Counted from the first letter of the stretch, positions 53,514 to 64,000 are shown. The stretch: 64,000 nucleotides of DNA from Alcanivorax sp. DSM 26293 (GCF_900107995.1 NZ_FNUM01000003.1:186001-250000); one strand, 5' to 3'. The notes: generated by a model from the sequence alone, not told the origin. Numbers and translations are program-made.

Positions 53514-53634
53514 CTGTCGCAGCAGCGGCGAAACAATCTTTTGTGGCGACTGCGTCTCTGGTGCAGCCGCATGGTTTTCGTCCCGCCAACGCGGCCATAA
53601 AACGCTGCCTGACTATGCTTTTCGCAAAGGAACC

Positions 53635-54549
53635 ATGATGGCCAGATTCACTGTTGCTCACGCAGGATGCGATGACGATGTCGTCAAAAAACTCAATATC
53701 GTGGCCAATCTTTTTCGTGGACGCGGTAAATTCCTGAATATTGAGTTTTGGCAGGGAACCGGTGTAGACCTGGTTGTGGCGAATCGACAGGATGCCTTTG
53801 GTTGCCGTGTGGCCGATATCGCTCGCCGAAAAAATCTTCCGGTTCTCTGGGTGTGCGATGACGGCGATATTGATGTGGATCTGGCGTTACGGGAAAGCGT
53901 GATCAAGAGCGGCAAGCCCGCCATGGAATTTTTCCAGCAATTTGAACGCTTGCTTTCTGAAAAGCAAAGCGTCTCGCCAGACTCTAGCATCGGCGGCATC
54001 ATCCACGATTTGGCCAGGGAAAATGAGCGGTGCTATGTCTATACCGCCACAAATGGTGCCTTCATGAATAAAGAAACCGGCTTTTTCAGGGCCGTTTCAC
54101 ACCGGGATCTACTGGCCATCGCTGAAGCGCTTGTACTGGACAAGAGCATACGAATCACTCGAAAAAGCCGCACCGAAGAAAAGTTGGCAGAAGTCTCTAC
54201 CAGCATAGAAAACCTTATTTTCGGTGGCCTCGTGAACTCGGATTTCCAGCACTTCAATCGCTCACAGGGCCTGTCACTTTCAGCGTGGCCGGACATAAAG
54301 AGTCGGCGATATGGCGGAGAAATCGCTGCGTTATCCGCAATGCTAATCAACTCAACGCTTTCCGTGGACCAACTGGAGGCAGCGGCTCAACCGAAGGTCG
54401 TTAACGCCTTTCTGTATGCATGCTATGTGGCAGGCCTGTTGAATGAAACCCAGACAGAAATTAGCGCTCAAAGCAAGACGACTGACAACGCGAAGAAACT
54501 ACGCCCGGACAAGATGTTAACCATGCTGAAAAACTGGCTGGGAATGTGA
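53635..54549 (+). CDS. Pseudo-receiver plus winged-helix-like protein of the GTPase operon
   Basis: A 304-residue protein not placed in a named family. Residues 1-115 look like a receiver fold (FTVAHAGCDDDVVKKLNIVA, then VDLVVANRQDAFG where the usual phospho-Asp is Asn, then LPVLWVCDDGD). The last 80 residues (YGGEIAALSAMLINSTLSVD, then PKVVNAFLYACYVAGLL) resemble the winged-helix end of PATAN or DUF742 proteins that accompany GTPase switches. ATG 53635 has AAAGGA. It ends 31 bp before the GTPase gene. Confidence 0.65.
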   Translation: MMARFTVAHAGCDDDVVKKLNIVANLFRGRGKFLNIEFWQGTGVDLVVANRQDAFGCRVADIARRKNLPVLWVCDDGDIDVDLALRESVIKSGKPAMEFFQQFERLLSEKQSVSPDSSIGGIIHDLARENERCYVYTATNGAFMNKETGFFRAVSHRDLLAIAEALVLDKSIRITRKSRTEEKLAEVSTSIENLIFGGLVNSDFQHFNRSQGLSLSAWPDIKSRRYGGEIAALSAMLINSTLSVDQLEAAAQPKVVNAFLYACYVAGLLNETQTEISAQSKTTDNAKKLRPDKMLTMLKNWLGM

Positions 54550-54580
54550 CCATGACTCTGACTAACATCCATGGGGAGTG

Positions 54581-55102
54581 ATGTTGAATTATAACAAATT
54601 GCTATTTGGCGGCCCGGTTGGCGCAGGGAAAACCACCGCCATCCAGACGCTTTCTCATGAAGTGCCAATCTCAACGGAAGCGCCGTTGGACCAATCCATG
54701 GGAGAAAAAACCACTACCACAGTGGCACTGGACTATAGCTTTCTACGGATGGATGGCTCCATCATTCATCTTTACGGGCTCCCCGGCCAGGACCGTTTAT
54801 CGTTCATGCGAGACATTCTTGTGCCTGGGGCACTGGGTGTGATGTTGCTCCTGGACGGTTCTCGCGAGACGATTTACGACGACGCCCATGCCTGGCTGAG
54901 TTCACTCACCACGCTGGATGCCAACCTGATGTTTGCGATTGGTGTAACCAAGACGGATATTGGCGGCCAGGTGTCACTGAACGAACTGCGAAAAATCGCT
55001 GCCCATTACGCCAAATCGGCACCAATTCTTAGTGTGGATGCTCGTGAAGAAGACAGCATCAAGCAGCTGTTGCGGATTTTGGTGGCAATTCGCGGCCTTT
55101 AG
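54581..55102 (+). CDS. Small Ras-like GTPase (MglA/COG2229 type)
   Basis: A 173-residue GTPase. Motifs: P-loop FGGPVGAGKTTAI, switch region EKTTTTVALDY, DxxG-like IHLYGLPGQDRLSFM, then VTKTD for guanine choice. The PGQ instead of DxxG is typical of the COG2229 group (MglA, CvnD). ATG 54581 has GGGGAG just before it; a GTG lies one codon upstream. Last gene of the operon and followed by a T-run hairpin. It probably cycles with the Roadblock partners to signal to an unknown target. Confidence 0.85.
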   Translation: MLNYNKLLFGGPVGAGKTTAIQTLSHEVPISTEAPLDQSMGEKTTTTVALDYSFLRMDGSIIHLYGLPGQDRLSFMRDILVPGALGVMLLLDGSRETIYDDAHAWLSSLTTLDANLMFAIGVTKTDIGGQVSLNELRKIAAHYAKSAPILSVDAREEDSIKQLLRILVAIRGL

Positions 55103-55126
55103 TATTGGCTAGCCATTTATCCGGAA

Positions 55127-55151
55127 TTGCCACCTGGGCGGCGATTTTTTT
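55127..55151 (+). terminator. Terminator of the GTPase operon
   Basis: TTGCC-ACCTGGGC-GGCGA, with one G-U pair, followed by seven Ts, 24 bp past the GTPase stop. The stem is short but the T-run is strong. Confidence 0.55.
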
Positions 55152-55242
55152 AGTGACCGAATCCCCTGAGCTTTCTAGTACACATACCCGGCCTGACTAT
55201 CGCACTGAATCCCCGCTCGGATCATCCAGAGTGTCAATGCGT

Positions 55243-55674
55243 CTAGTCCGGCATTGTATTCGTTGATCCACTTTCTATATGGCGCTTTACACTACTCCCC
55301 ATATCCCGGGTTTCACGAAGCACTGATGCCATGTTATTGCCGGTACTGCTAACAACACATAGCTGATAAAGCTGCCCGTTTAACTCGATACGCATAAGAA
55401 CGGCGTGACCTTTACCGGATGAGAAGCAGGCTTCACCGGATGATTCACCGATGGCTTCTTTGCAGAAGGTCTCACACAGACCAAGCAGCGCACTGGAAAG
55501 CGCGGAGTATCTTGCCCCCTTATCCTGATCATCCAGTGTGGTTACCGCCAGCTGACCTTCCGCCGTTGACAAACACGCATAAGCCCCTGCCCCCAAACGC
55601 TGCAACCGCTGACGCATGACGGCTCGTACTTCGCCAACAAGCTCGTCATTCTCAAACATGGTTTTCTCTATCAT
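55243..55674 (-). CDS. Second Roadblock/LC7 protein, opposite strand
   Basis: A 143-residue Roadblock-fold protein: GAYACLSTAEGQLAVTTLDD, then a helix ending GLCETFCKEAIGE, then GHAVLMRIELNGQLYQLCVV and NNMASVLRETRDMG. It converges with the GTPase operon. ATG 55674 was chosen over GTG/ATG alternatives (55689, 55659) from spacing to GGGGG. Two different Roadblock proteins in one locus suggest a heterodimeric GAP or two sides of a switch. Confidence 0.75.
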   Translation of the reverse strand: MIEKTMFENDELVGEVRAVMRQRLQRLGAGAYACLSTAEGQLAVTTLDDQDKGARYSALSSALLGLCETFCKEAIGESSGEACFSSGKGHAVLMRIELNGQLYQLCVVSSTGNNMASVLRETRDMGSSVKRHIESGSTNTMPD

Positions 55675-55955
55675 TTTACAAGCCCCCAATGATTGTGATT
55701 CTTATAAATACAACAACCAAAGGATAGTTAATTAATGATTAATCGTTAATCTAAATGATGTAAAAATTACCTAGTCCGGCCTTTACCTGGCGACACCGTC
55801 ATTCCTGCAAAATAAACGCTGAAATGGAATGATTTTTATTGCTTCTCTTCCCTTCAGAAAATCGTCATTTCAATGGCATTTTGTCTACAAACAAATGTCC
55901 GTTACCGTAAAAATTCGCATCTCTCATTTAACTATTTAACGGTTGTAGCAAATAA

Positions 55956-55985
55956 GGACATTCACTGGTCGGAATGTCCCTTTTT
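55956..55985 (+). terminator. GGACATTC...GAATGTCC hairpin with T-run before the second tiny membrane gene
   Basis: An 8-bp stem GGACATTC/GAATGTCC followed by C and five Ts, 100 bp before the 58-residue gene. It mirrors the hairpin at 52564 in stem sequence and position and again has no plus-strand gene upstream. Confidence 0.6.
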
Positions 55986-56084
55986 GTGATTGTTGAAACC
56001 TCAATCTGCACCTAAATTTCCAGTCTCAAATCACCCAATGCAATAGCTTTGAAATGCGATCACTCCGTGGGGGGAGGAAGCACC

Positions 56085-56261
56085 ATGAAAGTCTATCTGT
56101 TCGGCTGGGGGCTGGTTATTTGCGCTATCGCGCTTTCTATGGCGAGCATTGACAGCAAGAATGTTGAAATAGAAATTTATGCGAGCTGGATTCTTTATAC
56201 GATCGGGCTGGTACTGATATCCGGGCCACGAAAATACAAGATGTTTGAGAATATTCGCTGA
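56085..56261 (+). CDS. Tiny membrane protein, paralogue of the gene at 52692
   Basis: A 58-residue protein with two hydrophobic helices: YLFGWGLVICAIALSMASI and IYASWILYTIGLVLIS, then a basic tail (GPRKYKMFENIR). A strong GGGGAGGAAG site supports the start. The relative at 52692 lacks the tail. The two genes bracket the GTPase cluster, so they may be membrane partners of it. Confidence 0.7.
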   Translation: MKVYLFGWGLVICAIALSMASIDSKNVEIEIYASWILYTIGLVLISGPRKYKMFENIR

Positions 56262-56296
56262 CTATTTGTCCGGGGCGTGAATTCCAACCGGCAACA

Positions 56297-56898
56297 CTAT
56301 TTCCGATAATGCTCTCTCACGGGAACGGATAGCTTGCCCGGATGTTTCGGCGTGGCGCTGGCGAAGTGGGCATAAATCTGTTGGAGGTCGGCCTCCATGT
56401 CGTCACCGGGGTAAATCACCACCGGGAAGGAGAAGGTCTTCGCCTGGTAATCCGCCAGCGCCAGGATGATCGGCACGTTGGCCTGTTTGGCGATGTGGTA
56501 GAAGCCCAGCTTCCATTGCTCCGCATTGCTGCGGGTGCCTTCCGGGGTGACGGCGATCAACAGTTTGTCGCGCTGACGGAATTGCGCCACGGTCTGCTCC
56601 ACCATGCCGCCGGCCTTGCCGCGCTCGATGGGCAGGCGCCAAGCCTGTGCAACAGCCAGCCCAGCGGGCCCTTGAACAGGCTGTGCTTGATCATCACATT
56701 CACGTCTTTCTGCAAGGCCGAGCGGCTCACCAGGGCCAGGACCCCATCCCAGTTTGAGGTATGGGGACCGCCGGCAATCACTGCCCGCTGGATATCCGGG
56801 AAGGGCCCGGCCCGCCAGCCAGCAAGACGCAACAGAGTCTGCGCGATCCGCTGGCTCAGTGGCGTCCGGTGTTTGCCGCCTTCCATGTGCTCGCTCAT
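56297..56898 (-). pseudogene. Lysophospholipid acyltransferase (PlsC-like), frameshifted
   Basis: Upper part (56557-56898): IAGGPHTSNWDGVLAL holds the HX4D motif and ends GWLLHRLGA. Lower part (56297 to about 56640): PIERGKAGGMVEQTVAQF, then IAVTPEGTRSNAEQWKLGF, the third acyltransferase motif. They are in different frames near 56640. One extra base in GGCGCCTGCCC would join LHRLGA to LPIERGK. So the gene carries a 1-bp deletion or a sequencing error. The expected product of about 200 residues would acylate lysophosphatidic acid-like lipids. Confidence 0.8.
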
Positions 56899-57176
56899 AC
56901 AGTGCTCCGCTATGAAAAAGCAGGAGTATAGCGGATTCTCACCTTGCCCCGGTCTTTGTCGCCTCTGGCGAGGTGACAGAGGCGGTGATATTTAACTGGA
57001 CAGGGAGCGGCGCGCCCTGTAACGTAGCCGATAGCTAAAAAATTACGCTTGAATCAAGTACTACATTTCGCTGTTTTATTCGTATAACTCGTCCTGCAGT
57101 CCACAAGTCCAAGTTTCCATTTTTCAGCTACACACGCCCTCACCGGCGAAATATCATTATTTTCAGGATTAGTATT

Positions 57177-57383
57177 ATGTCTACAGTGAAAGGTACCGTT
57201 AAGTGGTTCAACGAAGCTAAAGGTTTTGGTTTTATCGAGCAGGAAGGTGGTCCGGATGTGTTCGCACATTTCAGCGCCATCCAGGGCTCCGGCTTCAAGA
57301 CCCTGGCCGAAGGCCAGCAAGTTGAGTTCACCATGACTCAAGGTCAGAAAGGTCCTCAGGCTGAGAACATCGTCGCTCTGTAA
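57177..57383 (+). CDS. Cold shock protein (CspA family)
   Basis: A 68-residue single-domain OB-fold RNA chaperone. RNP1 is KGFGFIEQE and RNP2 is [10 protein letters not shown] 100-plus-bp AT-rich leader precedes it, as is usual for cold-shock mRNAs that fold differently in the cold. A strong terminator follows. Paralogue type (cold-induced or constitutive) cannot be told. Confidence 0.95.
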   Translation: MSTVKGTVKWFNEAKGFGFIEQEGGPDVFAHFSAIQGSGFKTLAEGQQVEFTMTQGQKGPQAENIVAL

Positions 57384-57400
57384 GCGATTGTTCCGGTAAC

Positions 57401-57437
57401 AAAAAAGGGCGCCTCCTTCGGGACGCGCCCTTTTTTT
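57401..57437 (+). terminator. Rho-independent terminator of the cold shock gene
   Basis: GGGCGC-N12-GCGCCC, preceded by six As and followed by seven Ts, 24 bp past the stop. Confidence 0.9.
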
Positions 57438-57488
57438 ATCTGCCTTACGGGCTACCCGTATCACGACCCTCCCGCCAACGCCACTTGC

Positions 57489-58064
57489 CTACCCTTCCTC
57501 GCGCTTGCGCAGAAACTCCTGCAGCATGCTGTAACTCAGCCCCCAGATACAGTAGCCCTGATAACGGCAACAGGGGAATGTCATTCTTCCCAGTGGCGTA
57601 CGTATCTGCAGCGTGGATCGGTGTGCCGGGTTGCCCAGATACGCCAGGGGAATCCAGATTCCCCGTTGTGCTTCGTGATTGAGTGACATGACGTTGTCTC
57701 CCCGCCAGGCAAACACATGGGGCGTCACCACCATGGGGCTCCAGCGGCTGTGGTGCCGGGTCAGCAGATCCGACAGCCGCGACTGATACTCGCCTTGCTG
57801 AAACAGATCCAGCCCGGTTTCTTCCAGGGTTTCGCGCATGGCGGTGTGGCGACTGGACGTATCGCTGCGCTCCAGGCGCCCACCGGGAAACGCCATATCG
57901 CCGGACCAGGGGTCACCCTCACGGCGGGCCCGCTGAATGAAGAACAGCTCGCCTTCGCGCACGTTGGCGCCACGGTAGATGAGCGCCACCGAGGCGCGGG
58001 TAACATGACGCCGGAACGGCAATTTGTGCGGACGATATTTTTCCAGCCAGCGCAGGGATGGCAT
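57489..58064 (-). CDS. Nudix hydrolase, CoA pyrophosphatase-like
   Basis: A 191-residue Nudix enzyme. It has GDPWSGDMAFPGGRLERSD preceding the box, as in NudL-type CoA diphosphatases, and RETLEETGLDL inside it. The UPF0035-type CoA motif is not exact, so the substrate (CoA or another nucleotide) is uncertain. Stand-alone, convergent with the cold shock gene, and separated from katG by a REP-like repeat. Confidence 0.8.
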   Translation of the reverse strand: MPSLRWLEKYRPHKLPFRRHVTRASVALIYRGANVREGELFFIQRARREGDPWSGDMAFPGGRLERSDTSSRHTAMRETLEETGLDLFQQGEYQSRLSDLLTRHHSRWSPMVVTPHVFAWRGDNVMSLNHEAQRGIWIPLAYLGNPAHRSTLQIRTPLGRMTFPCCRYQGYCIWGLSYSMLQEFLRKREEG

Positions 58065-58229
58065 AACGGCTCACGACAGCAATGACTCCACGCAGAGTAC
58101 CATCAGTAGGATGCCTCTGCCGTTGGAGATTCTCTGTTTTCCACCCCTCTCTTTCAGTAACGCAGCGGCCTGAAAGTCGGCACGGTTACTCGGGGCTGGA
58201 GGTGGCGCCGACCTGACTTTCTGCCGCTG

Positions 58230-58303
58230 GCGCCTTGCTCGCAAAGCGAAGGTTTCAGCAGGCGCCAGGATTCATTCTCCCCTTCGCCTTGTGAACAAGG
58301 CTC
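58230..58303. repeat. REP-like inverted repeat, relative of the mrp2 element
   Basis: GCGCCTTGCTCGCAAAGCGA (58230 on) pairs imperfectly (19 of 23) with CCTTCGCCTTGTGAACAAGG (58281 on). The right arm TTCGCC..AGGCTCCAACG matches 34981-35007. A CCGTTGGAG half lies at 58120. It is located between the Nudix gene and katG, near a terminator. Confidence 0.65.
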
Positions 58304-58308
58304 CAACG

Positions 58309-58339
58309 AAAAACGGTGCACTGTTGCCAGCGCACCGTT
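58309..58339 (-). terminator. Rho-independent terminator of katG
   Basis: Minus strand AACGGTGC-N12-GCACCGTT, an 8-bp stem followed by a run of five Ts (58309-58313), 23 bp past the katG stop. Confidence 0.85.
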
Positions 58340-58361
58340 GCGTTCGACGGACAGGGATTGA

Positions 58362-60593
<2,232 letters not shown>

Positions 60594-60785
60594 TCACCTT
60601 GGCCAGTTTAGTTTGCCAAATACGGTGATAGTTTTTATTAAACGCGACAGTGTCTGCGTCAATATCACGTTAAAAAACACACTCCCTGCCCCAAATTCCC
60701 CAGGAGCATCATATCCTCGATAGTTACACAAATAGTCGCATATGGACTAAGATGTCTGCTGGACTATAAAAGGGAAACGGAACCA

Positions 60786-61553
60786 ATGAAAAACCTACAC
60801 TTGCTTGCCATGACCGGCGCATTGTCACTTGCTGTCCTGTCAACACCAGCTCTGGCTGAGACCAACCCTGGCGGTTTTTACGCTGGTGTATCGCTCGGTT
60901 ACCAGAGCACGGATATGGACTGGAAAACCGAACGAACCTTCGAGCCCAACGGCAACCTTATTGCGCCATTTTCTGATCCCACCGAATCACTGGATGACTC
61001 AGATACCAGCTATGGTCTTTTTACCGGTTATAACTGGGTAGTCGGACAGGGAAAATGGGTGCTGGGTGCTGAATTCTCGGCGCTGATGAGCGATGCCAGC
61101 GACGAAATCCGCAACCGGATTCCCGGGCTGGGAGACCCCGACTCCAACCCGACCAGTTTTTCCGAGGTCGAGACTGATGATCTGGCGCTGGGCCTGAGCT
61201 TTCGCGGCGGCTACATGGTGAATAACAACACCATGGTTTACAGCAGCCTGGGCGTATCCCAGCTTGAAGTCGAAACGACAAGCACCTGCCCCGCCGATAC
61301 CAACGTTTGCAACCCGGCAGACGGTCTCCAGCGTTTCAGTGATGACGAGCGCATGACCGGCTGGACCCTGGGTTTCGGGGCGGAACACTTCCTGTCGGAT
61401 AACCTGGTGCTGAGAGCAGAGTACCGACACGCCGATTATGGTGACTTCGACTTCACCGCTATTCCTGCTCAGAGCGGTTCGAGTTTCGGTGCTGATGCGA
61501 CGATTGAAGTCGTTCGGCAAACCCTCGAAGTCGGCGCTGCCTACAAGTTCTAA
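60786..61553 (+). CDS. Outer membrane beta-barrel protein (OmpA-like/Omp25 type)
   Basis: A 255-residue exported barrel. Signal peptide ends PALAETN. GGFYAGVSLGYQSTDMDW starts the barrel, and it closes with TLEVGAAYKF, the C-terminal aromatic signal for BAM insertion. One Cys pair (TCPADTNVCNPA) probably lies in a loop. The alternating pattern fits an 8-stranded barrel. No OmpA peptidoglycan domain. It is a candidate target for the sigma-E sRNAs (inference from the family only). Confidence 0.85.
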   Translation: MKNLHLLAMTGALSLAVLSTPALAETNPGGFYAGVSLGYQSTDMDWKTERTFEPNGNLIAPFSDPTESLDDSDTSYGLFTGYNWVVGQGKWVLGAEFSALMSDASDEIRNRIPGLGDPDSNPTSFSEVETDDLALGLSFRGGYMVNNNTMVYSSLGVSQLEVETTSTCPADTNVCNPADGLQRFSDDERMTGWTLGFGAEHFLSDNLVLRAEYRHADYGDFDFTAIPAQSGSSFGADATIEVVRQTLEVGAAYKF

Positions 61554-61584
61554 ACGTCGCCTTGCTCATTTTTAGTCACACCCG

Positions 61585-61613
61585 GGGGCCCTCCATGGAT
61601 AAGGACGGGCCCC
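61585..61613 (+). terminator. Hairpin after the beta-barrel gene
   Basis: GGGGCCC-N15-GGGCCCC, a 7-bp stem 32 bp past the stop. No T-run follows (CTCTCCCC), so termination may be weak. Confidence 0.45.
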
Positions 61614-61694
61614 TCTCCCCTGTCATTGCGGATTTATCACATCACAGGACCACCTTTGCTATGCTGCCAATATCGCATTGGCAAAGGGATCCCC

Positions 61695-62966
61695 ATGGAA
61701 TCGACCACGCCCGACCAGCCCCAGACACTCGGTGAAACCACCCGCATGCTGTGGAACGCCCGTGGACGCTACAAGCGGGTACTGGCCACCGCGGCCGGCC
61801 TGCAGAAAGTGGTCTGGAAACACCGCAAGGTGCTGGGCAGTGGCGACGAGCAGGCGCTGTACCCGCTCCATGAGGAAGTGGCGGACAGCCTGGCAACCCT
61901 GTTCCGGGATAACGGCGGCGCCTGGATCAAGTTTGCCCAGTTTCTCAGTTGCCGCCCGGACCTGCTGCCTGCCCCCTATATCGATGCCTTTGCCCATCTG
62001 CGCGAAAACGCTCCCAAGGCTCACTTCGATGACATCCAGCCCTGGCTGAAAGCCCAGCTGGGGCATGACTGGGCGGACTCCTTCAGTGCCTTCAATATCA
62101 TTCCCATGGCCGCCGCCTCCATCGCCCAGGTGCATAACGCCACCCTGAAATCCGGCGCCCAGGTGGCGGTCAAACTGCAGCAGCCCCGGGTCAGCCAGGA
62201 GTTTGCCGAAGATGCCGCGGCCTTGCGTTTGCTGGCGAAGGCCCTGAAGCCACTGCTGCGGGAAGTGGATGTGGAGCAGATCATCAACCAGCTCATCACC
62301 ACCACCGAGCGGGAGCTGGATTTCCGCCAGGAAATGGTCCACATGCGGGATTTCAGCGAACTGCCCCACCTGCCCGGCATCAAGGTGCCGAGGGTTTATC
62401 CCACCCTTTGTAGCGCACAGATGCTGGTGACGGAGTGGATCGAGGGGCAGAGCCTTTCCACGGTGTTGCGCGAGGATGAAGCGCGGGCCATTCCCCTGCT
62501 GGAACGCTTGCAGGCGAGCATGATGCAGCAGGTGCTGGAGTTCGGCCTCTTTCATGCGGACCCGCACCCGGGCAACTTTATCGTGACGCCGGAGGGCGAC
62601 CTGGCGGTGCTGGATTTCGGTGCCGTGGAGCAGGTAGCCGCCGCAGATCGCCAGCATTACACCGCATTGCTGATGCGCTTGCTGGGCATGGGCGATGGCC
62701 CCTTGCTGCCGCTATTCGAAGCGGCCGGCTTTGGTGGGCTCAGCGAGGAACGACTGGAAAAATTGTCCGCCGCCCTGGTCTCCGCCCGCCAGGATAGCGA
62801 CACCACCCTGGCCGATAACCTGCGCACCCTGCTGGACGAATTTCGCCGCCTGCGGCTGGTGATGCCGGATGCCTTCGTGGCCATGGTGCGGGTGCTGATT
62901 ACCGTGGGCGGGCTGATGACCCGCTATCAGATTCCGTTTTCCTGGGGAGGTTTTGGCGCCCGTTAA
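61695..62966 (+). CDS. ABC1/UbiB family atypical kinase
   Basis: A 423-residue UbiB-family protein. Domain markers: KFAQFLSCRPDLLP (KxGQ-like, here KFAQ), AASIAQVHNATLKSG, VAVKLQQP (ATP Lys), FGLFHADPHPGNFIV (catalytic Asp) and LAVLDFGAVE (DFG). No C-terminal membrane helices are visible, so it is a shorter ABC1 member, not canonical UbiB. ATG 61695 has AAAGGGA; the longer frame to 61626 is not needed. It may aid quinone biosynthesis or lipid handling. Confidence 0.85.
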   Translation: MESTTPDQPQTLGETTRMLWNARGRYKRVLATAAGLQKVVWKHRKVLGSGDEQALYPLHEEVADSLATLFRDNGGAWIKFAQFLSCRPDLLPAPYIDAFAHLRENAPKAHFDDIQPWLKAQLGHDWADSFSAFNIIPMAAASIAQVHNATLKSGAQVAVKLQQPRVSQEFAEDAAALRLLAKALKPLLREVDVEQIINQLITTTERELDFRQEMVHMRDFSELPHLPGIKVPRVYPTLCSAQMLVTEWIEGQSLSTVLREDEARAIPLLERLQASMMQQVLEFGLFHADPHPGNFIVTPEGDLAVLDFGAVEQVAAADRQHYTALLMRLLGMGDGPLLPLFEAAGFGGLSEERLEKLSAALVSARQDSDTTLADNLRTLLDEFRRLRLVMPDAFVAMVRVLITVGGLMTRYQIPFSWGGFGAR

Positions 62967-63020
62967 GCCGAGCGCCATGGTGCAGTTCCTGAGGCGAACG
63001 GCACCAATACGCCGCCGACG

Positions 63021-64000
63021 TTACTTGATCATCTTCTTGAGCATGTTCACCTTGTCCTTGTAAGGGGCGTAGCGAAACTTGATATCGAACAGGGTGGTGG
63101 CCTTGAGGATGCTGCGCTTGTGGGAGAAGGCATCGAACGAGTTCTTGCCGTGATAGGCGCCCATACCGCTTTCCCCCACACCACCAAACGGCAGGTTCGG
63201 GTTGGCCACATGCATCACGGTATTGTTGATACATCCGCCACCGAACTGGGTGCTATCGAGCACCTGGCGCTCCACCTGATCACTACTGGTAAACAGATAC
63301 AGCGCCAACGGATATTCCGGCAATTTCTTCAGGTTGCCGATCAGCTCTTCCAGGCTTTGGTAGGTCAACATGGGTAACACTGGCCCGAAGATTTCTTCCT
63401 GCATGATGGCATCGTCCATGGAGATATCTTTCAACAGCGTCGGCGCAATATAGCGCTGTCCCGCATCGGTCTGGCCCCCCACCAGCACCCGGGCCTTATC
63501 GATCAGTGCGGCCACCCGCTGGAAATGCCGGTCGTTGATCATACGGCCCAGATCCGGATTCTGGCTCGACGCATCCCCATAAAAATCCCGGAGCGTCTTC
63601 ACCATTTCCTTCTCAAAGGCATCGCGGATATCCGCATGGACATGAACATGGTCCGGCGCGATACAGGTCTGTCCCACGTTGAGCATCTTGCCGGCAATAA
63701 TCCGCCGCGCCGCCACTTTCAGGTTGGCATCCTTGTGCACGATGGTCGGGCTCTTGCCACCCAGCTCCAGGGTGACCTTGGTGAGATGCTTCGCTGCTGC
63801 CGCCATGACGATACGGCCGACACGGGGACTGCCGGTAAAGAAAATATGATCAAAGCGCTCTTCCAGCAGCACATTGGTCACTTCGGTGCTTCCCTTGAAT
63901 ACCGCCACGTATTCCTCGCTGAAGCATTCCTTCATCATTTTCTCAATCACATTCGCCACGGTGGGGTTCAGTGATGACGGCTTGAGAATGGCCGTGTTAC
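63021..64000 (-). CDS. Aldehyde dehydrogenase (coniferyl/fatty aldehyde type), N-terminus outside window
   Basis: The C-terminal 325 residues of an NAD(P)-dependent aldehyde dehydrogenase. Motifs: FFTGSPRVGRIV (coenzyme), VTLELGGKSPTIV (Glu) and GQTCIAPDHV (catalytic Cys), then EEIFGPVLPML and the PFGGVGESGMGAYHGKNSFD end. Composition matches the coniferyl aldehyde/alkanal branch, often used in alkane or alcohol oxidation in such bacteria. The frame stays open to the right edge (NTAILKPSSLNP). Confidence 0.92.
   Translation of the reverse strand, partial: NTAILKPSSLNPTVANVIEKMMKECFSEEYVAVFKGSTEVTNVLLEERFDHIFFTGSPRVGRIVMAAAAKHLTKVTLELGGKSPTIVHKDANLKVAARRIIAGKMLNVGQTCIAPDHVHVHADIRDAFEKEMVKTLRDFYGDASSQNPDLGRMINDRHFQRVAALIDKARVLVGGQTDAGQRYIAPTLLKDISMDDAIMQEEIFGPVLPMLTYQSLEELIGNLKKLPEYPLALYLFTSSDQVERQVLDSTQFGGGCINNTVMHVANPNLPFGGVGESGMGAYHGKNSFDAFSHKRSILKATTLFDIKFRYAPYKDKVNMLKKMIK

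Overview
The window looks like the chromosome of a GC-rich, respiring, probably marine gammaproteobacterium of the Alcanivorax / Pseudomonas-like type. The gene order EEP nuclease - dsbA - cytochrome c4 - cytochrome c5 - engB - small RNA - (insert) - polA matches what I recall of Pseudomonas. Two complete Mrp cation/proton antiporter operons and a rich oxidative-stress set (peroxiredoxin-glutaredoxin, Dps, Gpx, KatG) fit a halophilic aerobe. The genus is inferred from gene content and was not tested.

Layout. 1-7.2 kb: the start of an RND adaptor lipoprotein, peroxide-defence genes, a hemolysin-III protein, a BigR-like repressor with two YeeE/YedE sulfur-transport halves, Gpx, a DJ-1/PfpI protein and a dGTPase-like enzyme. 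7.2-18 kb: envelope genes, namely a calcium-binding-repeat lipoprotein, a six-gene LpoB-containing lipoprotein operon, and a LuxR regulator fused to an apparently degenerate alpha/beta hydrolase. 18-23.5 kb: exported Nudix, GGCT, EEP nuclease, dsbA, cytochromes, a 268-bp nested palindromic element, engB, and two tandem small RNA genes with sigma-E promoters. 23.7-35.7 kb: two back-to-back Mrp operons, one with fused MrpA-MrpB and one with separate subunits. 35.9-38.6 kb: polA. 38.8-41.8 kb: an AT-rich accessory island with a winged-helix protein, a frameshifted AbiEii-like nucleotidyltransferase, a PP2C-like phosphatase, and RAYT and IS110 remnants. 42-50.8 kb: LtrA, HxlR/MdaB, cupin, hydrolases, AraC, MDR dehydrogenase. 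51.8-56.3 kb: a small-GTPase / Roadblock system flanked by two paralogous tiny membrane proteins. 56.3-64 kb: a frameshifted acyltransferase, cold shock protein, Nudix, KatG, a beta-barrel protein, an ABC1/UbiB kinase and a partial aldehyde dehydrogenase.

The strongest new signals are three. (1) Two covarying minus-strand sRNAs at 22.87-23.47 kb have identical sigma-E promoter geometry and C-rich loops, at the Spot42/ErsA genomic locus. (2) The Roadblock - pseudo-receiver - GTPase - Roadblock cluster is bracketed by duplicated 'hairpin + tiny membrane protein' units. (3) The six-gene envelope operon contains two lipoproteins that share an unrecognised C-terminal glycine-zipper domain. Several families of dispersed palindromes (REP-like) sit between convergent genes or inside operons.
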